Shown piece by piece: positions 16,669 to 22,561 of a stretch of 38,341 bases of DNA. A program made the translations under genes and the position numbers. Under the pieces are notes generated by a model, which did not search any database, was not told the DNA's origin, and worked only from the letters and a program-made list of their open reading frames with translations. The DNA is from a virus. Location: the IMG/VR virus record IMGVR_UViG_3300032284_000936, positions 1 through 38,341 of that record. One strand, written 5' to 3'. The first letter of the stretch is position 1, and each line of letters opens with the position of its first letter.

Positions 16669-16698
16669 ACTATACCATAGTTTAATAAACCAACACAA
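16669..16698 (-). promoter_or_regulatory. Leftward early promoter
   Basis: On the minus strand: -35 TTGTGT (16698-16693), an 18-base spacer, and -10 TATAGT (16674-16669), giving a leader of about 20 bases before the gene at 16643. The -10 lies inside a candidate operator palindrome. Confidence 0.6.
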
Positions 16699-16724
16699 GT
16701 GATAACCCTACAATCCAGTATAGT
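16669..16724. promoter_or_regulatory. Candidate operator pair between divergent promoters
   Basis: ACTATACCATAGT at 16669-16681 is a palindrome (ACTAT/ATAGT around three bases). The half-site recurs in inverted orientation as GTATAGT at 16718-16724, just before the rightward -35. These overlap or flank both promoters, where a Cro-like regulator would bind. Confidence 0.45.
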
Positions 16725-16725
16725 A

Positions 16726-16754
16726 TTTACATTTAATAGAGTTTTGTGTATTAT
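16726..16754 (+). promoter_or_regulatory. Rightward early promoter, apparently leaderless
   Basis: TTTACA at 16726-16731, a 17-base spacer, TATTAT at 16749-16754. A start about seven bases past the -10 falls at 16761-16762, the A of the regulator's ATG, so the mRNA would have little or no leader. Confidence 0.6.
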
Positions 16755-16761
16755 ACGCAAC

Positions 16762-16941
16762 ATGACTATTACTGAACTCAAACAGTTTGCCACGCTGTAT
16801 CAAGTGGCCAAAATCCTCAAGATTTCTCCTCCTGCCGTATATAAGTGGGAGAAGAAAGAGCAGATTCCTGCGTTGCGTCTTTATCAATTGAAAGAGCTGA
16901 GACCAGAATGGTGGGCGCAATTGAAGAAAAAAGACCAATGA
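16762..16941 (+). CDS. Cro/YdaS-like helix-turn-helix regulator
   Basis: 59 residues. YQVAKILKISPPAVYKWEKK (residues 13-32) is a Cro-type helix-turn-helix, followed by IPALRLYQLKEL, the dimerisation-helix pattern of P22 Cro and YdaS. A longer GTG-started form (16699) would run back through the promoter and is rejected. No ribosome site precedes the ATG, in line with a leaderless mRNA as for lambda cI. Probably controls the two divergent early promoters. No larger CI-type repressor or integrase is seen, so lysogeny is not shown. Confidence 0.8.
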   Translation: MTITELKQFATLYQVAKILKISPPAVYKWEKKEQIPALRLYQLKELRPEWWAQLKKKDQ

Positions 16942-17126
16942 TTGATGACCGTGAAAATAAGGAAATGATCAAGCGGTTTAGGCGTATTTGGCTCAAGGAG
17001 TGGGAGGCTCAACATGATCCTTTTACTGCTTGGGAGTGGTGGTCTTCTGAAGAACAGAAGGCTAGACGTAAAGCAATTTACGATCAATATGAAAAGGGAA
17101 CTGAAGATGGAAAAGAGTTGCTTTGA
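16938..17126 (+). CDS. Small charged Trp-rich protein
   Basis: 62 residues from the ATG overlapping the regulator's stop (ATGA). Helical and highly charged, with five Trp residues in the stretch from KEWEAQHD to WEWWSSEEQ. No family recognised. Translational coupling puts it in the early rightward operon. Confidence 0.6.
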   Translation: MIDDRENKEMIKRFRRIWLKEWEAQHDPFTAWEWWSSEEQKARRKAIYDQYEKGTEDGKELL

Positions 17127-17487
17127 ATTGTTTTGGGAAGCATGGCCTAAAAGCCCCCGTAAAGCTTCTAAATCGATCTGTGAGAAGAAATGGAAGGCCA
17201 AGGGACTAGATAAGGATTGGAGACAGATACATAAGCACGTTACCTGGCTCAAAACCACGGATATGTGGCGAAAATCAGACGGTAACTTTATTCCTGCTCC
17301 ACTGGTTTATTTGAACCAGGAAAGATGGGATGGGGCTGAGATTCCAGAGCTAGAAATCACCGTGACTGTAGGGTACAAAGACCCTGCCCTCAAAAAGATT
17401 GAGGAGGATGCCAAAATAGCCACCCAAATGCCAGATGAAATAAAAAAACAACTGGCAGAAATAAAAAAGAAATTTTTGTCGGTATAA
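17107..17487 (+). CDS. Replication-protein-like C-terminal domain
   Basis: 126 residues from ATG 17107. FELFWEAWPKSPRKASK at the start, a central Trp-rich helix pair and FIPAPLVYLNQERWDG (about 62-77) match the FxxFWxxYPxK ... P-WLNxxRW domain found at the C-terminus of many phage replication initiators and helicase-loader-like proteins. Here it stands alone, without the winged-helix or DnaA-like N-domain, so it may work with a host initiator. The C-terminal 30 residues are a Lys/Glu helix. An upstream ATG at 17089 is possible. Confidence 0.7.
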   Translation: MEKSCFELFWEAWPKSPRKASKSICEKKWKAKGLDKDWRQIHKHVTWLKTTDMWRKSDGNFIPAPLVYLNQERWDGAEIPELEITVTVGYKDPALKKIEEDAKIATQMPDEIKKQLAEIKKKFLSV

Positions 17488-17488
17488 T
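17483..17488 (+). promoter_or_regulatory. Consensus -10 box before the structured RNA
   Basis: A perfect TATAAT at 17483-17488 overlaps the stop codon of the previous gene. I see no good -35 at 16-18 bases, so it would need an activator or be weak. Initiation would be near 17495, just before the predicted RNA fold. Confidence 0.45.
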
Positions 17489-17494
17489 CCAAAT

Positions 17495-17594
17495 CATTGT
17501 GGTCGTGCGCAATAGATTGAAGCCATTTAAGAAACCTTCTCTCCTGTACGCAGTACGGGGCACGACAGAGGAGGCTCCTTAAGTGGCTTTTTTT
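17495..17594 (+). ncRNA. Predicted pseudoknotted structured RNA of about 100 nt
   Basis: The fold is drawn from the sequence. The outer stem pairs 17520-17531 with 17578-17589 (12 bp, one G-U) and runs into seven U residues. The middle stem pairs CCTTCTCT 17535-17542 with AGAGGAGG 17567-17574 (8 bp, one G-U). The apical hairpin pairs CCTGTAC 17543-17549 with GTACGGG 17553-17559 around a GCA loop. The only large unpaired internal segment, GCACGAC at 17560-17566, is perfectly complementary to GTCGTGC at 17502-17508, giving a 7-bp pseudoknot. A -10 box lies just upstream. It could be a regulatory sRNA, a structured terminator or a cis element for the next gene. I do not recognise an RNA family. 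Confidence 0.65.
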
Positions 17595-17639
17595 ATTTCA
17601 CGATTACTTTCGTACCCTACACGAAAGAAGAGAGTCTGC

Positions 17640-17870
17640 ATGGACTGCCTAGGAGAAAACACCGCACTCTGTACACCCCAGAGCAAAATGCGAGTAGCGT
17701 TGATTAAGCGACTACTAAAGCACATAGGAACTCAGGTGAAACTAGCCTATGTGTATAAGCGAATTAATCCGTCCAGCGCACTTGGGGCCGTTTGTGTTGT
17801 AGAAACAATAAATGACCTGGAGAAGGCCGATAAGATTCTGTCTTATCACCCTAGGAGTAACTATGTCTAA
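17640..17870 (+). CDS. Small hypothetical protein after the structured RNA
   Basis: 76 residues from ATG 17640, supported by aagagag six bases upstream; a GTG at 17583 lies inside the terminator stem and is rejected, and an ATG at 17688 is possible. Mostly helical and basic (MRVALIKRLLKHIGTQVKLAYVYK) with a short strand GAVCVVETI. Two Cys near the start. Family not recognised. Confidence 0.5.
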   Translation: MDCLGENTALCTPQSKMRVALIKRLLKHIGTQVKLAYVYKRINPSSALGAVCVVETINDLEKADKILSYHPRSNYV

Positions 17871-17887
17871 ATTAAATTGGGAGAAAT

Positions 17888-18646
17888 ATGAATGAGTTGG
17901 CTCTTTTCGCAGGCATTGGTGGAGGAATACTTGGTGGACAGTTACTCGGATTTAGAACAGTCTGTGCAGTTGAATGGGAGCATTTTCCCTCAAGCATATT
18001 GCTCGTTCGACAAAACGCAGGACTACTCCCACCTTTCCCAATATGGGATGACGTTTCGACCTTTGATGGAAAGCCTTGGAGAGGAATTGTTGACGTTGTT
18101 TCGGGAGGATTTCCTTGCCAAGACTTGTCCGCAGCAAACCAAGGAGGAGACGGACTTGATGGAGAACGATCAGGACTCTGGACCGAAATGGGGAGGATTA
18201 TTGGCGAGGTTAGACCCAGATACGTCTTTGTGGAGAACTCTCCAATGCTCGTTAATAACGGACTCGGAAGAGTGCTTAGAGACCTTTCCCAAATGGGGTT
18301 TGATGCAAGATGGGGGATTATGGGAGCAGACACCGTTGGCGCACCCCACAGAAGGGAACGACTTTGGTTGGTTGCCCACTCCCGTAGCGACAGATTACAT
18401 GACAGGAAAACTCAATGGAATCGAATACAGGAACAAGAGATTCATCAGAACCAGCCTGACAAGTGGGACAGAGTTTGGAGCAAAACTAGCGGATGCGTTT
18501 CGCTTGATGACTACAAAAGCATTGCCACCGAATTTCTCGGAATGGATGATGGGTCTACCAATCGGGTGGACAGAATTAAAGCCTGTGGCAACGCCCAGGT
18601 GCCGACCTGTGCAGCAAAAGCTTGGAGAATTTTAAATGGACTATGA
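17888..18646 (+). CDS. dcm: DNA (cytosine-5) methyltransferase
   Basis: 252 residues with the C5-methyltransferase motifs in order: I FAGIGGG (7-13, SAM loop), IV GGFPCQD (73-79, catalytic Cys77), VI ENSP (116-119), VIII RRERLW (155-160) and X GNAQVP (234-239). The region between VIII and X that holds the target-recognition domain is very short (about 75 residues). No restriction partner is seen, so it is probably an orphan phage enzyme that protects DNA or alters expression. gggag precedes the ATG. A 744-base frame in +1 overlaps almost the whole gene. The local sequence is richer in G and C than the flanks, hinting at transfer. Confidence 0.93.
   Translation: MNELALFAGIGGGILGGQLLGFRTVCAVEWEHFPSSILLVRQNAGLLPPFPIWDDVSTFDGKPWRGIVDVVSGGFPCQDLSAANQGGDGLDGERSGLWTEMGRIIGEVRPRYVFVENSPMLVNNGLGRVLRDLSQMGFDARWGIMGADTVGAPHRRERLWLVAHSRSDRLHDRKTQWNRIQEQEIHQNQPDKWDRVWSKTSGCVSLDDYKSIATEFLGMDDGSTNRVDRIKACGNAQVPTCAAKAWRILNGL
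17892..18635 (+). CDS. Overlapping +1-frame gene inside the methyltransferase gene (candidate)
   Basis: 247 codons without a stop, from an ATG 4 bases after that of the methyltransferase to a TAA 11 bases before its end. The product starts MSWLFSQALVEEY, has MTFRPLMESLGEELLTLF (about 53-70), ETFPKWGLMQDG (about 129-140), a WLPTPVATD stretch and PNFSEWMMGLPIGW near the end. I have a clear memory of annotated phage proteins with the same signatures (MSWLYSRALVE, ETWPRWG-M-DG, WPTP, WMMG-P-GWT) near cytosine methyltransferases. They may be real overlapping genes or a conserved shadow of the enzyme's own sequence. Its stop abuts the next ATG. Not verifiable here. Confidence 0.45.
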   Translation: MSWLFSQALVEEYLVDSYSDLEQSVQLNGSIFPQAYCSFDKTQDYSHLSQYGMTFRPLMESLGEELLTLFREDFLAKTCPQQTKEETDLMENDQDSGPKWGGLLARLDPDTSLWRTLQCSLITDSEECLETFPKWGLMQDGGLWEQTPLAHPTEGNDFGWLPTPVATDYMTGKLNGIEYRNKRFIRTSLTSGTEFGAKLADAFRLMTTKALPPNFSEWMMGLPIGWTELKPVATPRCRPVQQKLGEF

Positions 18647-18848
18647 AGAAGCAAATCAAGTATTGAACAATGTTAAGTATGGATTATTTGAACCTAGCCA
18701 TAAAGTCACTCAAGCTTTGATCATTACTGGAGACTTAGATACTGCAACCAATTTAGAACACAAATTAATCTCTACTGGATTCTTGGATGACACAGAACGA
18801 AACCTTATCAACCCACCTTGGACGGTCGGACCCTCAAGCTATAGTTGA
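18636..18848 (+). CDS. Small hypothetical protein
   Basis: 70 residues, helical, MDYEEANQVLNNVKYGLFEP followed by a TGDLDTATNLEHKL helix. The ATG has ggag eight bases upstream and overlaps the methyltransferase's last codons. The 3' end overlaps the next gene by 62 bases. No motif recognised. Confidence 0.55.
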   Translation: MDYEEANQVLNNVKYGLFEPSHKVTQALIITGDLDTATNLEHKLISTGFLDDTERNLINPPWTVGPSSYS

Positions 18849-18987
18849 TCACTATGCCAGATTGGCCTTGTTGGATGGTTGGATAGATCATGCTAGACAC
18901 CAGGTGATGATGTTTGAAAAAGACCCATCTGGTCTCTACATAGGCTTAGGTAAAGCAGTAGCACAAAGGATAAAGGAATTGAAATGA
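18787..18987 (+). CDS. Small helical hypothetical protein
   Basis: 66 residues, starting MTQNETLSTHLGR, with a central helix (IVDHYARLALLDGWIDHARHQ) and a charged end. Its stop overlaps the next ATG (ATGA), which supports the frame; the exact start is uncertain because of the long overlap with the previous gene. Confidence 0.5.
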   Translation: MTQNETLSTHLGRSDPQAIVDHYARLALLDGWIDHARHQVMMFEKDPSGLYIGLGKAVAQRIKELK

Positions 18988-19391
18988 CTAAAGACGAAGC
19001 ATTACGCCTTGCGTTGGATTCAATGAAACAAATAATAGATTGGTATGGATATCGAGATAGAAATCTTATTTTATTAAATTATGTTGATCAAAATTCGCAA
19101 ATACAAAAAACAATGAAATCCATTACCGCCATTAAAGAAGCACTAGAAACAGAGGATAAGCCTGTGGCGTGGGGCATGGGAAAAGATGGTCTTATCTTTG
19201 ATGTAATTTGCCCTGCCGAACATGATCGTGAAGAAGGTAGCTATACAGTACCTCTCTACATCAAATCACAACGCACATGGGTAGGACTGACTGATGAGGA
19301 AATATTTGAAATCCACAAGCAAGTTGATTCAATGCAGTATTTGACATTTGGAAAAGCCATAGAAGCCAAGCTAAAGGAACGCAACACATGA
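18984..19391 (+). CDS. Phage hypothetical protein (PVAW ... RTWVGLTDEEI type)
   Basis: 135 residues. The N-terminal helix MTKDEALRLALDSMKQI, a middle PVAWGMGKDG beta section and the C-terminal QRTWVGLTDEEIFEI form a pattern I know from many uncharacterised proteins of betaproteobacterial phages. No catalytic residues evident. It overlaps both neighbours by 4 bases, between the methyltransferase block and RusA. Confidence 0.7.
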   Translation: MTKDEALRLALDSMKQIIDWYGYRDRNLILLNYVDQNSQIQKTMKSITAIKEALETEDKPVAWGMGKDGLIFDVICPAEHDREEGSYTVPLYIKSQRTWVGLTDEEIFEIHKQVDSMQYLTFGKAIEAKLKERNT

Positions 19392-19810
19392 CTTTTGTTG
19401 TTACTTTTAAGATTCCTGGCAACCCTCAAGGCAAAGGCAGACCACGCTTTGCTAGACGGGGGAAATTCATATCTACTTACACCGATGCCAAAACCCGAAC
19501 TTATGAAGACCATATTAGGGTTTGTGCTAGGAATGCTATGGGGGCATCAGAACCGCTTAAAACGCCTTTAAAAGCGTTTATTTACATTTCTGTACCGATT
19601 CCTCAGTCTTACTCAAAAAAACGCACTCAAGCCTGTTTAGACGGGTCTGAAAAGCCCACAAAAAAGCCTGACATTGACAACATCATCAAAGCCTTTTTGG
19701 ATAGCATGAACGAAATAATTTATCTTGACGATACGCAAGTCATTGAGTTACATTCAACCAAGGTATACGGTGAGCCTTATGTTGAGGTGTTGATTCAGGA
19801 GGCAGAATGA
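19388..19810 (+). CDS. rusA: RusA-family Holliday-junction resolvase
   Basis: 140 residues. The N-terminal IPGNPQGKGRPRFARR and the catalytic centre KPDIDNIIKAFLDSMN (93-108, Asp95 and Asp97) with YLDDTQV (112-118, Asp114/115) are the RusA signature. The enzyme cuts four-way junctions symmetrically as a homodimer, resolving recombination and replication intermediates before packaging. It fits with the DUF1071 annealing protein on the other early operon. Full family length. Confidence 0.95.
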   Translation: MTFVVTFKIPGNPQGKGRPRFARRGKFISTYTDAKTRTYEDHIRVCARNAMGASEPLKTPLKAFIYISVPIPQSYSKKRTQACLDGSEKPTKKPDIDNIIKAFLDSMNEIIYLDDTQVIELHSTKVYGEPYVEVLIQEAE

Positions 19811-19914
19811 GTATTTTCTGGACTATTGTTTTGTTGTTCTTTTGGGCAGCAGTATTTCTTTTTACCGTCCTACTTGTTTTTCTTGCGATAGAGTGTTTGT
19901 ATGATCGATTTTGA
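19807..19914 (+). CDS. 35-residue membrane peptide
   Basis: Starts in the RusA stop (ATGA overlap) and ends 14 bases inside the next gene. Nearly the whole peptide is one hydrophobic segment (IFWTIVLLFFWAAVFLFTVL) with a short C-terminal ECLYDRF. The coupling and conserved gene spacing make it credible. Function unknown. Confidence 0.55.
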   Translation: MSIFWTIVLLFFWAAVFLFTVLLVFLAIECLYDRF

Positions 19915-20134
19915 AATTGTTGACAAGATTCCTCAGAACCGTAAGCCCTGGTGGTATACGGGGGTGCGTGATGAAAACTGGGGGGGTAAAAGAAAAGGGG
20001 CAGGTAGACCCAAGACCAAGTTTGGCATGAATGTGCTGATTGACCCAAATCCTATTCAGGTCAAGTTATTGATGGAATATGGGGATGGGGATTTGAGCAA
20101 AGGATTGATGAAATTAATTAATGAGAACTTTTAA
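19901..20134 (+). CDS. Small basic protein with GGKRKGAGRPK motif
   Basis: 77 residues. WGGKRKGAGRPKTKFG (about 27-42) has the AT-hook-like GxGRPK core often found in short phage DNA-binding proteins. An acidic-helical C-terminus follows (VKLLMEYGDGDLSKGLMKLI). Its last base is the first of the next ATG. It could bind DNA and regulate the operon; this is inference. Confidence 0.65.
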   Translation: MIDFEIVDKIPQNRKPWWYTGVRDENWGGKRKGAGRPKTKFGMNVLIDPNPIQVKLLMEYGDGDLSKGLMKLINENF

Positions 20135-20607
20135 TGAAAAAAAGATCGAAATATAGACCCAAGGGTGTCATTCTGGATACCTTGACTTATGTGAAGTCAG
20201 GGCTTGTTCCTATGTCTAACCTAAAAGACCAATTAATGGCTTTGCAGCTCAAGAATCATTTGGCATTGGAAGCCCTCAGAACGGGTCAAGCGGTTAAAGA
20301 AGATATCGACACCATCATCAGTGCCTTTAACATTACTGAAGCCCTTGCTAAATACAAGATTGGCGAGGATTACAAGGCAGAGATCAAGCAAGCTCAAGAC
20401 GCTTTATATGATTGCGCCAGACGGGGTGTAGAGAAAAATTACACTTTTGTAATGAAGTTATCGGAAATTAAAGCAATCAACTTTGTAATGGAATTGCATG
20501 ATGAGCAACTTCATCTTGCAACTGTAAAGGATATTGAACTGGCGGTGAACTACGTCAATAAATGTATTGTTAATAAACTAGCGAGACCCATTGTGGAAAA
20601 GATATGA
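20134..20607 (+). CDS. Conserved helical phage protein
   Basis: 157 residues. Starts MKKRSKYRPKGVILDTLTYV, followed by LKNHLALEALRTGQAVKEDID, a pattern I recognise from uncharacterised proteins in replication regions of Burkholderiales phages. All-helical, no membrane segment. Function unknown. Confidence 0.7.
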   Translation: MKKRSKYRPKGVILDTLTYVKSGLVPMSNLKDQLMALQLKNHLALEALRTGQAVKEDIDTIISAFNITEALAKYKIGEDYKAEIKQAQDALYDCARRGVEKNYTFVMKLSEIKAINFVMELHDEQLHLATVKDIELAVNYVNKCIVNKLARPIVEKI

Positions 20608-20637
20608 CCAAAGGATGGAGAAAAAGAGGGGGTGGCC

Positions 20638-20964
20638 GTGGAAGAAATTGACCCTAACAAAGCAATTGAATACATTCAGCGTGAGTCTAAGAATTATGCT
20701 GATGCACTAGCCCAGGCTAATTACTTAGAAAGATACCTTAAAACCAAGAAAGCAGAGCTGATGGGGGAGGAATCTGGCTCATTGGGGGCTAAAGAAGCCT
20801 ATGCCTATGCCCATCGGGACTATGTAGCCCTCTTAGAAGCCCTCAAAACCGCAGAAAACACCAAGGAACATCTTAGATATATGTTGGATGCTGCCAAGCT
20901 TAGAATCGAGGTTTGGAAAGTTCTAGAGTACAACAGGCGAGTCGAAATAAAGAATGGAATGTAG
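20638..20964 (+). CDS. Helical hypothetical protein, GTG start
   Basis: 108 residues from GTG 20638, which has gaggggg six bases upstream; a GTG two codons earlier (20632) is too close to that site. EEIDPNKAIEYIQRESKNYA is followed by long charged helices. I remember related small phage proteins with DPNKAV-YI starts near replication genes. The stop abuts the next ATG. Function unknown. Confidence 0.65.
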   Translation: MEEIDPNKAIEYIQRESKNYADALAQANYLERYLKTKKAELMGEESGSLGAKEAYAYAHRDYVALLEALKTAENTKEHLRYMLDAAKLRIEVWKVLEYNRRVEIKNGM

Positions 20965-21252
20965 ATGTATAGAAACCCTAAGTTACTTAAACTCGCAAGC
21001 GGAGCACCATGTCAATTGTGTGGATTGCAAGATGAAACTGTTGTCTCAGCGCACTCCAATAGCCTGGCAGATGGAAAAGGTAGAGGGATCAAAGCCCACG
21101 ATTACCGTATCGCATTCCTTTGCCATCAATGCCACCATGAAATTGACCAAGGTAATAAACTGACAAAAGAACAACGCAGGGAGATGTGGGAATATAGCCA
21201 CAGGCGTACAATAGGCTATCTTTTTGAAAACGAACTCATAGAGGTGAAATAA
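20965..21252 (+). CDS. HNH-like protein, DUF1364 type
   Basis: 95 residues. CQLCG (16-20) followed by a TVVSAHSN strand-helix, then GIKAHDYRIAFLCHQCHHEID (about 41-61): the paired CxxC and CHxCHxxID of HNH-type zinc fold proteins in the DUF1364 family of phage recombination-region genes. Probably a structure-specific or nicking nuclease, or a non-catalytic zinc protein. ATG directly after the previous stop. Confidence 0.8.
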   Translation: MYRNPKLLKLASGAPCQLCGLQDETVVSAHSNSLADGKGRGIKAHDYRIAFLCHQCHHEIDQGNKLTKEQRREMWEYSHRRTIGYLFENELIEVK

Positions 21253-21611
21253 TGGACGTTGTAGGCGATTTTCTATTAACTTTGCTCCACGGGGTGACCA
21301 ACACCCATTTACTGCATTGGACTACTAAATCCTATGCCGAACACAAAGCTTTGGGTAAATTTTACGAAAAGCTTCAAGATTTAACTGATGACCTAGCAGA
21401 GGCCATGATTGGTAAATTTGACCTTACACCCAAGTTTCCTAAGACTTACTATCATGCTGCCGACAATGGTTTGGATGAGTTACTTTCACTCAAAGACTAT
21501 GTAGGTCAAACCAGAACCCTATTGCCGCAAGATTCAGAAATCCAAAACCTTGTGGATGCCATTGCCGATCAAATTGATTCAACTTTATTCCAACTCAGAT
21601 TAAAGGATTAA
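21252..21611 (+). CDS. Dps/ferritin-like protein (DUF5856 type)
   Basis: 119 residues, four-helix pattern. LLHWTTKSYAEHKALGKFY and LTDDLAEAM give H22-W23, H31, D46 and E50. The spacing H31-x14-D46-x3-E50 equals that of the Dps ferroxidase ligands H63, D78 and E82, and HW matches H51-W52 apart from a three-residue gap. The Dps D67 equivalent is Gly. It is shorter than Dps (about 167 residues). I associate it with DUF5856. It could bind iron or DNA, or be a structural relative only. Confidence 0.7.
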   Translation: MDVVGDFLLTLLHGVTNTHLLHWTTKSYAEHKALGKFYEKLQDLTDDLAEAMIGKFDLTPKFPKTYYHAADNGLDELLSLKDYVGQTRTLLPQDSEIQNLVDAIADQIDSTLFQLRLKD

Positions 21612-21612
21612 T

Positions 21613-21771
21613 ATGAAAGCTGGACTTTACGAAAATATTCATAAAAAGCAAGAACGTATAAAGCGTGAGAAAGCGGAGGGAAAGCCTGTGGAGAAGATGA
21701 GAAAGCCAGGTTCCAAGGGCGCACCTACTGCCAAAGCATTCAAACAATCTGCTAGGACTGCTAAGAAATGA
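21613..21771 (+). CDS. Small basic conserved phage protein (MRKPGSKGAPTAKAFKQ type)
   Basis: 52 residues, highly basic. MKAGLYENIHKKQERIK and MRKPGSKGAPTAKAFKQSA match a very common short phage protein of unknown function that I have seen beside DUF6321-like genes, as here. It overlaps the next gene by 4 bases (ATGA). Likely nucleic-acid binding by charge; not shown. Confidence 0.75.
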   Translation: MKAGLYENIHKKQERIKREKAEGKPVEKMRKPGSKGAPTAKAFKQSARTAKK

Positions 21772-22037
21772 AAAAGCACGACAAACCTATTCCTCATAAG
21801 ACTACAGGCAAAGGCAAGACATACAAGCCCACAGACCAAGGCGCAGGTATGACTGCCAAGGGCAGAGCAGAGTACAACAAAAAGAATGGAAGTCATTTAA
21901 AAGCACCAGCACCAAATCCTAAGACTGATAAAGATAAGGGTAGAAAAGCATCATTTTGCGCCAGAATGGCTCCTATTGCAGAAAAAACCGAAAGGGGAAG
22001 CCGTGCTAGAGCCTCAATGCGAAGTTGGAACTGTTGA
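21768..22037 (+). CDS. DUF6321-like phage protein with a replaced C-terminus
   Basis: 89 residues. KPTDQGAGMTAKGRAEYNKKNG and KASFCARM belong to the DUF6321 family, which ends in an RARAS-RRWNC-like tail. Here the last 22 residues (after Met67, base 21968) end ASMRSWNC. They lie within the 5' part of a homing-type HNH gene, while another family-type tail, in good reading order, lies just after that gene (22459-22527). So the C-terminus was swapped by the insertion. The protein is probably still complete. Confidence 0.75.
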   Translation: MKKHDKPIPHKTTGKGKTYKPTDQGAGMTAKGRAEYNKKNGSHLKAPAPNPKTDKDKGRKASFCARMAPIAEKTERGSRARASMRSWNC

Positions 22038-22458
22038 AATTTGGGCTGATATTGCTGGATATGAAGGTAAATATCAAGTTAGCAATATAGGTCGGGTTAA
22101 ATCTTTAGCTAGATTTAGAAAAGGCAAAAACAATTCTAAAGTTCCTGTTCCCGAAAAAATAATGAAAATACAAATTAAGCAGCACTTTGAAAGACAAAGA
22201 CCTTATGCTGAAATTTGTTTAAGAAATGGAAATGAAAGATCAATTTCTGGCAAACAAAAGCTTGTACATCGTTTAGTTGCACACGCCTTTATTAAACCAC
22301 TAGAACCAGGTGAACAAGTTGACCATATCAATGGCATCCATAACGACAATAGAGTTGAAAATTTAAGGGTTATGAAAGCTATTGAACACGCAAGAATTCA
22401 CCCAATAGTTTTGAATCCTTTGCCTAGAAATGAAAATGGGCAATATATGTCGAGATAA
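22003..22458 (+). CDS. NUMOD4-HNH homing endonuclease
   Basis: 151 residues from GTG 22003 (aggggaa seven bases upstream); TTG 21976 is an alternative giving nine extra residues. EIWADIAGYEGKYQVSNIGRV is a NUMOD4 DNA-binding motif. LVHRLVAHAFIKPLEPGEQ, then VDHINGIHNDNRVENLR, is the HNH core with catalytic His in DHINGI. The gene overlaps the 3' end of the DUF6321-like gene and displaces that gene's original end, the typical behaviour of a free-standing homing gene. Confidence 0.92.
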   Translation: MLEPQCEVGTVEIWADIAGYEGKYQVSNIGRVKSLARFRKGKNNSKVPVPEKIMKIQIKQHFERQRPYAEICLRNGNERSISGKQKLVHRLVAHAFIKPLEPGEQVDHINGIHNDNRVENLRVMKAIEHARIHPIVLNPLPRNENGQYMSR

Positions 22459-22527
22459 GGAGTAGTAAGAAATGCAAAAGGTCCAGCCGAGAGAGCCAAG
22501 GCTTCGCTAAGAAACTGGAAATGTTAA
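22459..22527 (+). pseudogene. Displaced original 3' end of the DUF6321-like gene
   Basis: Immediately after the HNH stop, 22 codons read GVVRNAKGPAERAKASLRNWKC and a stop. This matches the usual C-terminal end of DUF6321-type proteins and parallels the tail now used by the gene upstream (RARASMRSWNC against RAKASLRNWKC). No start codon or ribosome site, so it is a remnant. Confidence 0.75.
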
Positions 22528-22528
22528 A

Positions 22529-22561
22529 AACCCCTCAAAATTTTTAACGGGGGGGTTATTT
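22529..22561 (+). terminator. Possible terminator after the rightward early operon
   Basis: AACCCC (22529-22534) can pair with GGGGTT (22552-22557), with a 17-base A/T-rich loop and a short ATTT. The loop is long and the U-tract poor, so termination is only suggested by position at the operon's end. A G7 run lies in the 3' arm. Confidence 0.35.

Noticed and set aside
16699-16761. GTG-started extension of the Cro-like regulator
   Set aside because: It would translate across the -35 and -10 boxes; the family starts near the ATG at 16762.
16762-16941. Proof of lysogeny from the Cro-like regulator
   Set aside because: No integrase, excisionase, attachment site or partition gene was recognised, so a temperate life style is not supported.
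17872-18333. Open frame of 153 codons on the minus strand opposite the methyltransferase
   Set aside because: It has no ribosome site or partner gene, its product is Ser/Pro-rich low-quality sequence, and the region is already constrained by the methyltransferase.
20604-20651. Short frame MTKGWRKRGGGRGRN
   Set aside because: Only 15 residues, overlapping two better genes; probably chance over the ribosome site of the next gene.
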